DNA of 64,000 nucleotides from assembly GCA_032622095.1 (NCBI GenBank), contig CP136061.1:265020077-265084076 (forward strand), in the 5' to 3' direction. The translations under genes and the position numbers were made by a program. The first letter of the stretch is position 1. Each line of letters begins with the position of its first letter. The notes under the pieces are model-generated. The model did no database searches, was not told the DNA's origin, and saw only the letters and a list, made by a program, of their open reading frames with translations. Below, in pieces: positions 1-10,075 of this stretch. The stretch is from Siphonodentalium dalli. Its lineage: Eukaryota; Mollusca; Scaphopoda; Gadilida; Siphonodentaliidae.

Positions 1-33
1 GACCACATTGTGATAGTTATAGTTATGCCCTGT

Positions 34-102
34 GCCAATGCATTCTCTTATATATGCGAGTCGACCATAGGTCGCCTCGCATATATAAGAGAATGCATTG
101 GC
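34..102. repeat. near-perfect 69-bp hairpin inside the TTAA MITE
   Basis: The arms begin GCCAATGCATTCTCTTATAT and end with the complementary bases at 102. Only the short centre (GTCGACCATAGGTCGC region) is imperfect. The second hairpin of the same element is its reverse complement, so the element is a palindrome made of two palindromes. It could extrude as a cruciform or give a small-RNA precursor if transcribed; neither is shown by sequence alone. Confidence 0.9.
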
Positions 103-183
103 CTAAAAAATATCTTTTTTTAACACTTTTTACCATTTTTTCTTACATTCTTTAACAATTTTATAATTTTTAATGTGTTAAGT

Positions 184-250
184 CAATGCATTCTCTTATA
201 TATGCGAGGCGACCTATGGTCGACTCGCATATATAAGAGAATGCATTGGC
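184..250. repeat. second near-perfect hairpin of the TTAA MITE
   Basis: This is the reverse complement of the hairpin at 34-102, with a base change at its left tip (TCAATG in place of GCCAATG). It is flanked on the right by CACAGGG, mirroring CCCTGTG to the left of the first hairpin. Confidence 0.9.
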
Positions 251-276
251 ACAGGGCCCTCCTGTTGGGTAAAGGG

Positions 277-508
277 TTAAGTATGTTTTATGGATGCTTT
301 GGATCAAGTAATAAATATAATCTACAACTCGGCCCCAGTTTATAGCAAAGTTTACAAAAACGAGTCCAGTAAATTAGGTCTGGACCGAGCCTTTGGCGAG
401 GTCCAGACTTAATTTACCGGACGAGTTTTGTAAATTCCACTATCAACTGGGGACGAGTTGCAGATTATATTTATTACATGATCCAAAACCTTGATAAAAC
501 ATACTTAA
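277..508. mobile_element. TTAA-flanked foldback (palindromic) MITE
   Basis: An imperfect palindrome whose arms run from TTAAGTATGTTTTAT (277) to ATAAAACATACTTAA (ending 508). Arms of about 110 bp fold around a short centre near 388-397 (GAGCCTTTGGCGAG). Both ends carry TTAA, and the left TTAA (277-280) is the same one that closes the neighbouring piggyBac-type MITE. There is no coding capacity. It is either a second non-autonomous TTAA element that inserted at the junction TTAA, or the unrelated flank of the first. Confidence 0.75.
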
Positions 509-931
509 ATCAACAAATCAACAACATCAGTTTGCACTACCAGCATCATATAAATTCAGCCATACCCACCAGCATCATAGAAAATTAGCAGGACCATTTA
601 ACCAGGGATGTATATAGGTCATGGTATAAACACGGACCAGTTAAACCCTAAAATACGTACCACATAGGAGAATACAGAACAGTGAATTCACTAGTACGTT
701 CATCTTGCCTGTGGAGGGTGTGTCAGTCTGGTGACGGTCACAACACAACCATATATATATACACACACACACAACGGGTTATTTACTGAGGCGCAGCTTG
801 GTTATGACTGTCCGTTGTGAAGCAACGATTGCAACACAGTGTAGTAAACGTACGCATAAGGGCTAGTGATGTAGTTGTACACGAGTTAGAGGGTTGTACA
901 TGTCTAAACAAAATAGAATCTGAAAAACAAG
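509..931. other. no gene seen; contains an AT/AC microsatellite
   Basis: No reading frame or RNA gene is recognisable. A dinucleotide run, (AT)n then (AC)n, lies at 750-773. Confidence 0.7.
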
Positions 932-1377
932 AATCTGGGGGACGTAGTCTGTGTTAAATCTGGGTGACGTAGCCTGTGTTAAATCTGGGGGACGTAGCCT
1001 GTGTTAAATCTGGGGGACGTAGCCTGTGTTAAATATGGGGGACGTAGCCCGTGTTCAATCTGGGGGGCGTAGCCTGTGTTAAATGCGGCATTACTCTGGG
1101 GGACGTAGTCTGTGTTAAATGCGGCATTACTCTGGGGGACGTAGTCTGTGTTAAATCTGGGGGACGTAGCCTGTGTTAAATCTGGGGACGTAGCCTGTGT
1201 TAAATCTGGGGGACGTAGCCTGTGTTAAATCTGGGGGACGTAGCCTGTGTTAAATCTGGGGGACGTAGCCTGTGTTAAATGCGGCATTACTCTGGGGGAC
1301 GTAGTCTGTGTTAAATCTGGGGGACGTAGCCTGTGTTAAATCTGTGGGACGTAGCCTGTATTAAATGCGGCATTACC
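932..1377. repeat. minisatellite, 25-bp unit with 36-bp variants
   Basis: About 16 head-to-tail copies of a unit reading CTGGGGGACGTAGCCTGTGT then TAAAT. Some copies carry an 11-bp insertion (GCGGCATTACT) between AAAT and CTGG, giving 36-bp units. The two forms are interspersed, so the variant has spread by unequal exchange or conversion. The array ends where the inverted-repeat element at 1377 begins. Confidence 0.95.
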
Positions 1378-2986
1378 CTTGGAACAAACGTCGCACTACC
1401 GACGACTCGAGTTTAATTCATAATTCGTCTGTTGAAACAAACGTCGCATTTAATTCAAGACGAATCTAAATGCTTTCTTAAAATGGCATAAAGCGTTCAT
1501 GAGGGTTTTGGTCAAAACGGCTAAAATATGAAGTTATATATCAATTCTAAAACGTAAAATTTAGTCAGAAAATATGGCTTTTGACTTCGAAGTGGAAATT
1601 ATTGGTTTTATATCGCTATTTCGTAGGTATTTGACACATATTTTAGGTTGGACATGATTCTTTAGGTGGTATTTTGCTCTGAACTTGTCTGAAAGAAATC
1701 AGGTCCAGTTTATTTTTATACGAAAACGTACCTTTTTAACAATTGAATAGCAAGTTGAGGTCAACGTGGTATAACACTATATTGCGTCAGTATGCCTATC
1801 TAAAACCACGTGGTAAAATAAACATGGCGGGCAGGGACGTATAGCTAGAGGGTCTCCGTTGGGGCGGGCGGGCGGGGGCTAATAAATTTGCGTAATTCAA
1901 TTTGCACCCCGCTCGGCTGTTCCTGCCCATGCCTGGATGATAGCCTATTCTGAATGGATCAGTATAGACTTGTGATCATGCACTAGGCGGACCATGGTTC
2001 TGCCAGTAGAAGACAAATTAGAGATCTGAACCTGAAAATCCGATCATAGTTGGGCACTGTGGGAGAAAAGTCTGAACATGAAAACCGCAAAAACCTATAG
2101 CATTATACTAGCCTCAGGCTTTCCAAGTGTTGGAAATTTCCAACCTGACACCCCCACGAAGGTTGGAAAATTTCCAACTGATGACCATTTAAGTTCATAA
2201 TTTTGAACAAAAGCATAGAAAAATAATTAGCAGTTTTTTGGCTGGCCACGGGGGTCACGAGGGACCAGGACACAGGCTTCCCGACTGATGGCCTTTCAGT
2301 TAAAATGTTGGACCAAAAGTAGGAAAATATGCAAATGTTGGTCTAAAAACAACAAATTCCCCAATAATTCATGGTCGGAAAATCAAATTACAAGAACAAT
2401 TTCAACCCATCATTGATGTGAAATTTGCACACGTCCATGCATAGTAGCGGGTATATCCAAACGGAATAAATATTTATTTAGTGCGTCTACTCGCATTTAA
2501 TTTGAAACACACGTCGCACTTTCGTAGACTCGAATTCAAATACCACCAAATGACGTCATGCTCGTTGGTGTTTTCCAGTTTCAATTGGAATTCCCTCATT
2601 ATCATATCATTATGCAGCTCGTTTGCATTTCCCCGATATAAATTCGAGTCGACGGTGATGGGACGTTTGTTTCAGACACAGATCTCAGACGCATCAGCAA
2701 TTAAATTCGTGTTGCTCACACGCATTCTTCGTCGGTAGTGCGTTTACTCGCATTTATTTAGTGCGTCTACTCGCATTTATTTAGTGCGTCTACTCGCATT
2801 TATTTAGTGCGTCTACTCGCATTTATTTAGTGCGTCTACTCGCATTTATTTATTTAGTGCGTCTACTCGCATTTATTTAGTGCGTCTACTCGCATTTATT
2901 TGAAACAAACGTCGCACTTTAAATTTGTCGACTCGAATTCAAATTATTGAATTCGAGTCATCGGTAGTGCGACGTTTGTTCCAAGG
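1377..2986. mobile_element. 1.6-kb element with inverted ends (foldback-like)
   Basis: The left end CCTTGGAACAAACGTCGCAC (from 1377) continues as CTACCGACGACTCGA; its reverse complement closes the element at 2949-2986 with few mismatches. The same end motif recurs inside in both orientations: forward at 1433-1464, 2502-2539 and 2901-2944, inverted at 2641-2675. No transposase-like frame is visible; an open frame at 2481-2738 runs through these end motifs and looks spurious. The mixture of repeated termini resembles foldback elements or nested insertions of one MITE family. Target duplications are not evident. Confidence 0.65.
2736..2900. repeat. minisatellite, 23-bp unit
   Basis: About seven tandem copies of TAGTGCGTCTACTCGCATTT plus ATT, one with an extra TATT. 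A single isolated copy sits at 2479-2500. The array lies inside the 1377-2986 inverted-repeat element next to its right terminus, a typical place for tandem expansion in non-autonomous elements. Confidence 0.95.
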
Positions 2987-3910
2987 TTTACTGGTTTGGT
3001 GGTTTATTTATTTTTAAAAGCTGCGATATTTCACAATAAAGTAAGACATTGGGATGCTTAAAATTATTTTCGTATTCAATGCTAGACAAGTCAGTATGTT
3101 TGAAAGAAAACAGCCCGATTTCTCAGTCTCGCCTGAAGTATTATCTGCGCTTGCAAGACAATTGTTTTTAAATTGCTAAGAATTTTTTTTTTTCAAATTC
3201 AAATATTTCAAAGCTCTATCAGGTAGATGGAACCTATTTAATGACATTTGATCTGTCATGGTCTTCTTTTGGGTTGAAAATGATCATTTTAAATCGGACG
3301 TTTTGTGTATGCAAACCAAGGAGCATAACTCGGTGACTAATGGTGCGAACAAACCAAAGTACAGACATTTTTTATGACAACCATTGCTGTATGAAATATA
3401 AAAAAATGATTCATCGTGCTTATTCCAAGGATACTGACTCAGCATATATTTGCAGTACAGTAGTATTGTAGTATATATAAGGTATGGCATGAGGTCGTGT
3501 TCAATTGTAGTGGACATAGAAATAGTTGACTGAAGACTAATGAAACCAATATGGGATCATAAAATGCTTCGTTTGGAAATAGAAGATACATGTAGCGGAT
3601 ACTATTTGGAGAACATTGAATGTTATGATATGTGTGTGCTTCACGTGCAATGTTAGAAGTCAATCTAAACGCTGTAATTGTCCCAAAATGCCGAAATAAT
3701 TTCCCAGCTGTCTAAATTTTCGTACATAAGTTGGACAAACGCTCTTTATTATTGCAGCTCAACATGAAAACACTTTTGTAAACCATGGTGAACACACTGT
3801 GGTATTTACCCCGGTGATTGGAAAAATGGTAAAATGGTATTCTTGTACAAGGGTATTTCTCTGGTATAATTCGTCTAGTAAATCGTCACCATACTATACG
3901 CACACGACCT
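2987..3910. other. no gene seen
   Basis: Unremarkable AT-rich sequence. Two short overlapping minus-strand open frames (3284-3517, 3439-3663) show no domain or composition signal and I do not regard them as genes. Confidence 0.6.
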
Positions 3911-4612
3911 GTCATGTAGACCCACCCATGTATTTACTGTAGACCCACCCATGTATTTACTGTCATGTAGACCCATCCATGTATTTACTGTCATGTATAC
4001 CCACCCATGTATTTACTGTCATGTAGACCCACTCATGTAATTACTGTCATGTAGACCCACCCATGTATTTACTGTCATGTAGACCCACCCATGTATTTTC
4101 TGTCATGTAGACCCACCCATGTATTTACTGTGGACCCACCCATGTATTTACTGTCATGTAGACCCACCCATGTATTTACTGTCATGTAGACCCACCCATG
4201 TATTTACTGTCATGTAGACCCACACATGTATTTACTGTCATGTAGACCCACCCATGTATTATTGTCATGTAGACCCACCCATGTATTTACTGTTATGTAG
4301 ACCCACCCATGTATTTACTGTCATGTAGACCCACCCATGTATTTACTGTCATGTAGACCCACCCATGCATTTACTGTCATGTAGACCCACCCATGTATTT
4401 ATTCTTGTGAAATGGACCCACCCATGTATTTACTCTAGTGAAATGGACCCATCCATGTATTTACTCTAGTGAAATGGACCCACCCATGTATTTACTCTTG
4501 TGAAATGGACCCACCCATGTATATACTCTAGTGAAATGGACCCACCCATGTATTTACTCTAGTGAATTAGACCCACCCATGTATTTACTCTTGTGAAATG
4601 GACCCATCCAAT
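3911..4612. repeat. minisatellite with two unit types (28 bp then 31 bp)
   Basis: The first part, to about 4400, has roughly 17 units of TCATGTAGACCCACCCATGT then ATTTACTG. From about 4402 the unit becomes 31 bp, with TAGTGAAATGGACCCACCC replacing the start, for about seven copies. Both share the core GACCCACCCATGTATTTACT. The block-wise change suggests two successive expansions from one core. The 4613-4980 flank holds no recognisable gene. Confidence 0.95.
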
Positions 4613-4981
4613 TATTTCACCAAATAATTTTACCGGGATGTAGGTATATGATGGTTCTACTAGAGTAATTATACCATGGTAATTTACCTCGACACGATAT
4701 TAGGGTAATTTACCAGGTGGTACCGAGGGGGCGGGTACGCCTTTGTAGAAGACTTATTGGAGGTCAAGTGTTAAACTCTTCTTGTCTTACAGGTAGCTGA
4801 CATAATTATAAGAATATTCTTGCTCCAATATGTTAACTTTTGAGTATGACAGCGGGTGTAATTGTTTTCCCCTGATAAAAACTAACATGCTACGATTTTC
4901 TTCTCACAAAAGAAACAGCAAAAATATGTTATTGCGAAATAGAGTTATCGCTCATTCCCTTGTAAAACAATCTAGTAAAAG

Positions 4982-5131
4982 CCCTGTAAATATGACATAC
5001 CAGGACCCTGTAAACATGACACACCAGGGCCCTGTAAACATGACATACCAGGGCCCTGTAAAAATGACATACCAGGGCCATGTAAACATGACATTCCAGG
5101 ACCCTGTAAACATGACATACCAGGGCCCTGT
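4982..5131. repeat. short minisatellite, 24-bp unit, inside an open frame
   Basis: Six copies of CCTGTAAACATGACATACCA plus GGGC. Because 24 is a multiple of three, the plus-strand frame at 4830-5240 (136 codons) stays open and encodes about six copies of an 8-residue motif near VNMTYQGP. The minus strand is also open here (4952-5227). There is no signal peptide, no domain and no sign of splicing I can read. I call it a repeat, not a gene, with a small chance that it is a repeat-bearing exon. Confidence 0.85.
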
Positions 5132-5239
5132 ACTACAGATTCCCAACAGCCTTGTTTTGTCGAATACTATATGGATATCGCAATTTAATAGTGTGTGCGA
5201 TTTCGCGTCAATTACAAGTGCAGACAAATTCCAGTACTA

Positions 5240-5837
5240 AAGATCTGCGTTTGTTGTGCGTGAAGGCGAACACTAAGTCTTGTTAATGGGTAAAGGGAAA
5301 TTACTCTAATGTTATACATGATTGAATACAGCAATGCCTATTTGAATCAGTTGGTGAGTGGTTCAGTTGATGAACAAAGGCACATCTACGTGATTTGTTT
5401 CCGATAATTGGTTTATTTTGTCCATATTTGAATGCGAAGGGTGAAAATTCATTCCATTGGTAGCGCGTGGGATACTTGATACCATGTTGAGATGTTTTAT
5501 CCCACATCGATTGCGTACTAGAGCGGAATAAGGAATCCAATATACGTTTAACGTGACACCCCACCCCAATCTATTATTATTGAAACCCCATGGTCCATGG
5601 CTGTCAGCTTGCTCCGCTCTGTAATTGCTACCACACAAGTACTTTTCCTGGCTTTTCTGGTATTTAAATGGTTCGTGATAAAATATATTTAATGGTGTAT
5701 CCACGAACAAAAAAGGGAGAGAGACGGCTATATAGCGGCCAAAAATAAACCCCACCGACAGAAATGGTGATTATAACATGAAATCAATATACACAGAACG
5801 AGTCGAATGACTCTTAGTTCCGGATTATATCAAAAAG
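5240..5837. other. no gene seen
   Basis: Overlapping short minus-strand frames (5301-5564, 5363-5755) lack recognisable motifs. This is the flank downstream of the LINE fragment that ends at 5838. Confidence 0.5.
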
Positions 5838-6790
5838 TTATTTTACTGCATGGCAATCCATCCCTTCTGTATCATATTCGTCCCGTATTGGGTGGAAGTG
5901 ATTGTCCAATAGAGTTTTGAATTCTGCTAACGTTTGCGATTGTACAATATAATCAGCCAGGGCATTCCAGCTGGAAACAATTCGGTTGCAGAAGAAGAAC
6001 ATCCCGATATCCTTCGATGATCTCGAATATGCCAATTTCATAGTGTTACCTCTTGTTCGGGTGTACTCTGCTTGCTTGAACAGTTTACTCTCGTCCACGT
6101 TGTATAAATCATTCTGGTATTTGTATGTCTCTAGCATATCACCTCTGAATCGGCGATATTTCAAGGATATCAAACCAAGGTTTATCATTCTGTCTCTATA
6201 ACTTAATTTTCGAAATTTTGGCACCATTTTTGTCGTTCAATGGTTATGCTTCTGTTCTTGTGATGAGGGTTCCAAGCCGTATTACAATATTCCAGTATTG
6301 GTCTCGCCATGGAGCTGTACAAGTAGCTAAATGTATCTGGTTCTGAACTGACGAAAGTTCTCCTGATTATGCCCAGAGTTCTATATGCGCGACTACCCAT
6401 ACTGTTAATATGGCAATCAAACTTTAGTTGCGTATCAATAGTCAATCCCAGATTTTTTTCATACTAGCTCACTAGAATTGGTGGCCTTTATGTCGAATCT
6501 GTCATGTTGTATTGATGGCGAGGGTTGTTGAATCCAAAGTGCAGCACGTGAATTTTTGAGGAATTGAATTTAAGTTGCTAATTTGTTGACCATTGACACA
6601 CATCATCAATATTGTTTTGGATGTTACTTGTATTAGGGTTTCCTACCAGTTTAGTGTCGTCAGCAAATATATGGCATATCCCTTTAACACTATCTGGTAA
6701 GTCATTGATGAATATTATGAATAGAATAGGACCCAATACTTAGCCCTGTGGAACTCCGCTCGTAACACTCATCCATATATATGTGTTGTC
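5838..6790 (-). pseudogene. LINE reverse-transcriptase fragment (CR1/jockey-like), 5'-truncated and broken
   Basis: Read on the minus strand, this is the C-terminal half of a non-LTR retrotransposon polymerase. Visible in order are the SGVPQG motif of the fingers/palm (6743-6760), followed at once by a stop codon (6740-6742) where the family has Ser; the catalytic palm motif FADD (6656-6667, usual form Y/F-A-D-D); a thumb block with LGLTIDTQLKFDCHI and RPILEYCNTAWNP (about 6230-6460); and the C-terminal tail with YRDRMINLGLISLKYRRFRG, RTRG and SWNALADYIV (5838-6227). Further stops lie around 6465-6600 and the frame shifts near 6215 between the thumb and tail. The endonuclease and N-terminal RT are missing, as usual for 5'-truncated LINE copies. 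In its active form such a protein copies element RNA at a nicked target. The clade is a family-level judgement; L2 or a relative is possible. Confidence 0.88.
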
Positions 6791-8361
6791 AAATTGAACA
6801 GGGAAACGTTTAACTGGAAATCGAATACACACGATTTAGATACATGTACAACGTAATTGAAGAAAATAAACAGAATTGCCGATGATAACAAACTGGTAAA
6901 AATATTTCCAAGTGAAAAGGGTGCAAATACATAATTCGAGTATATGTTCCGTTCCAAAAGGGATGGTGTTACTTTTTGTTTGTGGAGAAGGGGTGTGTCC
7001 AACTTAGATTTTACAATCAAAGCTAGACCTTAATGTAGGAAAACATCATACTTGTTGTATAAAGTATAATTTGCAGTTATATTAGCTGGGAAAGTTAAAG
7101 ATTGGAATTATTACAACTTATTCTCCAGTCTTAAATTTCATACTCAGTGCCATTTTTCTGCATGGAATCGCGGTAACGTTCATGTATATGATCTCCGCTG
7201 CCCGAGTGCACCTCCATCCCTTGAAACAGACAATATTTCCGAGTCCGGGAAACTATATGTTAGCACCCAATTCGTTTGAAATTCTGCAATGGTTACTCAA
7301 GATTTCCAACTGTTAGAAATCTCCATCCAACAACTCCAACCGATCGAAACTTCTCAACTGATTACCATTTAGCTCCATAAATCAATCATATATGTGGGAT
7401 CATAATGAACTTTGGAACGAAGATTAAGGTGATGCCCCAACCCCCTATCGACACGTCCCTTATGAAATTCCCAATTGTTGAGTAGTTTCTTGAGAATCGC
7501 TCCTGTCACAACATGTCTGTGGAAACCCTGTATTTATCAAATGAAACTTCTGAGTCCCATCCCAAAATATATCTATATACGCCCGTGCATAATTTCAACC
7601 CAGCATCCCAACATGATATGACATTTATCCCCGAGAAACTTAGCACGCCGACAAAGTGTTAATGGATGAGTGCGCAATACACCCAGCGATATATAATCCT
7701 CCATACAGACATTCGCACGCGTTTCATTGCGGTGACAACTAATTCAGCCTAGTATACTTGCAATTTTAACACCGTGTTCTACCCGATGCTGTGTTATTTC
7801 TGTACTATGGAACTCCCTAAGCCCGTCAAGCGAGTTCTGTTTTGTTCATAAGATAGAACATTCGCGTACTATAGAATAACACAAAGATGCAGCGTTAGGG
7901 CACTTCATTCACCTCAAAACCCGAGCAGCTTACTGTTGAAATGAATCCCAGTTACAGATGACTCGCTGAGAATATTATATAAGTCAGTTCACAACGATGT
8001 GTGGTGTGAACCAAGAGTAATCGACTATTGTTACATTCCAATAAACAATGAAATTCATTTACCAGAATACAGTTGATCGAGTACTACAGAACACAAGTCT
8101 CGCTTTGCAAGATTAGGAAATTACCGAAGAACGTTCTCCGCAAGTCAAAACACGGCATATAAGGCAAGAAACGTGGGCAAAAAAATAAGGGTATGCATTT
8201 TTGTTGCAGTCGTTTCTTGCCATATCTAAAACACGGCTATTGGGAATCTATAGTACAAGGCCCAGACTCTACTCCGGTAAAAGATGGTAAAGTCAGGTGA
8301 AAAATGATATACTCTGCATGGTTAATCCTGGTTTGACCTTTCATCTACTGTAAAGTACATT
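6791..8361. other. no gene seen; weak hairpins only
   Basis: An open frame at 6769-7020 (minus) abuts the LINE fragment but shows no RT motif. A short inverted repeat (GGCAAGAAACG near 8162 with its complement near 8210) and a weaker one near 7790-7885 are present. Nothing else is recognisable. Confidence 0.5.
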
Positions 8362-8984
8362 GGAGGCCCTTATTTATTTAATGTGTATATCAACGAGATT
8401 AGCGAAAGACTGAATACATGTGATGTTGGGTGCATTGTTGGTTGTGCAAAAATCAATCATTTATGTTATGCTGATGATATTGCACCATCTTTGGAGGGAC
8501 TACGTCGTTTGTTGAGAATATGTGAACACGAGACTAAAAAGATTTATTTAACTTATAATATTATAAAAACTGTGGGGTTGACTTTTATCTCTAAATCTCT
8601 TCATATTCGGTCATTTCCAAAACTATACTTAATGGCCAATGAATTCAAGTTCGTGTCCTCCTATAAGTATATCGGACATATACTCAACAACGATTTTTCC
8701 GATGATAATGATATTATGCGTCAATATCGGTATGTATGCTCACGCTCAAATATGCTTATTAGAAAGTTTAACAAATGTTCGCCTAATGTGAAAATGTATT
8801 TATTTCAAATGTTCGTATCTCAATTATATTGTGCTCATCTTTGTATTAACTATACCAAACGTTGTTATAGAAAACTTACAGTTTACAGAAAAGTTATGGG
8901 TTATGAAAGATCATGTAGTGCGAGTGGGATGTTTGTATGTGACAGAATGTGCTCTTTGACAGTGTTGACTCGAATAGTCCAGGA
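8362..8984 (+). pseudogene. second LINE reverse-transcriptase fragment, different family
   Basis: The frame opens at GGPYLFNVYINEIS (8362 on), matching the conserved block that follows the PQG-type motif in non-LTR RTs. It continues through the catalytic palm motif LCYADDIA (YADD at 8467-8478), FVSSYKYIGHILNNDFSDD and DIMRQ (about 8650-8720), then NMLIRKFNKCSPNVKMYLFQ, and ends with SCSASGMFV and a short tail near 8984. The blocks fit a distinct invertebrate LINE group with CYADD and SASGMFV signatures. No in-frame stop breaks the fragment, but residues are missing after the YADD block and after KLTV, and the N-terminal RT, endonuclease and 3' end are absent. It cannot make a working enzyme. 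Beyond 8984 the frame runs into the giant palindrome, so the last roughly 23 codons to 9054 are unrelated. Confidence 0.88.
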
Positions 8985-9239
8985 GATATTTGTCGACCTC
9001 TGCACCCCCCCCCCCCACAGGACTCAACTTCACCCGACTAGTTTTCTTTATTAATGTCTCCTCTAATTTTGTTCGGTTGTTAACAAGAAAAAAAGTGGCC
9101 GCAGAGACTCCAGACAAGATGGCATCCATCGTGGCGGCCATTTTTGTATATGCACCAGGTCTCTTTGATCGCCGTTATAGTAAAGATGATATCACATGCG
9201 GTTTTGCTTCCCGCTCGATTCGTTATACTAATATATAAC

Positions 9240-10075
9240 CCTTACAAATTAGCCAAAAATCCGACAACAGAATCCAATATGGCGGCCAAGATGGCCGCCG
9301 AAATGTGAAAATATGCTATTTTTCTGACGTTTCACCACATTTCGTTTGTCTCTGTGGGACAATATTGGCATCTTGGCGTGATGTTATAATTTATCGTATA
9401 GAAGAGTCATTGGCGAACACATGGGGACCATAATATACATTTATTGTGGGATATTTTTGTCCGATATCACGTTTTCCCAAATGCCGGTATAATAGGTCAA
9501 AGCCGAATCGACACTAATAACGCGATGTAATGTTATTGCTATCATAACAACACCCATGCATTATATATATGTGCAGGAGATGCTCGAGCTAGGATTCCTC
9601 TTATACCTGAGTTGAGGAATATTCATCCAAATCCAAGATGACGGCCAAAATGGCCACCAGAAATAAAAATTCGCCGAAATCCAAATAAAAGTCCCACAAA
9701 TCAAAAATGGCGCCCACAATGGCGGACAGATTTGGAAAAATCACCGAAATTCCCTCATATTCACATCATTGGGCATTATTGTCGAGACAACGCCACCCAT
9801 GCTTACAGTTGAGTTGGAAATACTGAGGTGAAGTAATTACCTTACATCTCATGCAAGAAATGGTTTTCCAAAACCAAGATGGCGGCCAAAATGGCGACCG
9901 AAATTTGAAAACAAGCCTACATTCCTTTACTTTCTTACGATGGGCGTTATTTTTTCGCGATATCTACCCACCATTACATGTTGATATGGAATATTTATAT
10001 GAAGTATTCATTAGGGTTTGGCAATTGATACTCACAGTCAAGTTCGCGGCTAAATTGGCGGCCAGAAATTGAAAA
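9240..10075. repeat. degenerate internal repeats with clustered ATGGCGGC motifs (left arm)
   Basis: Blocks near 9270, 9630, 9700, 9870 and 10040 each pair an ATGGCGGCC-type motif with a similar motif about 10-15 bp on, followed by GAAATTTGAAAA-like sequence and a stretch mentioning CGCCACCCATGCTTACA. The blocks look like copies of one ancestral module of about 150-200 bp. The mirror set is at about 12720-13770 in the right arm. AAGATGGCGGC matches the known core of YY1-type zinc-finger sites; binding here is only a possibility. Confidence 0.6.

Larger units (their letters stand above)
1..280 (-). mobile_element. piggyBac-type MITE, inverted copy, truncated by the window start
   Basis: This stretch is the near-identical reverse complement of 23533-23812. 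Its inner end is TGTTGGGTAAAGGG (263-276) followed by TTAA (277-280), the same terminus as the complete copy at 23533-23932. The outer end lies upstream of base 1. It contains two long hairpins (34-102 and 184-250) around an AT-rich 80-bp centre. TTAA target duplications and termini starting CCC are typical of piggyBac-superfamily elements. No transposase is present, so it is non-autonomous. The superfamily call is an inference from termini only; Kolobok and some other DNA transposons also use TTAA. Confidence 0.75.

Noticed and set aside
932-1377. CRISPR-like array (also considered for 3911-4612)
   Set aside because: Repeats are directly head-to-tail with no unique spacers, and the sequence is eukaryotic in character.
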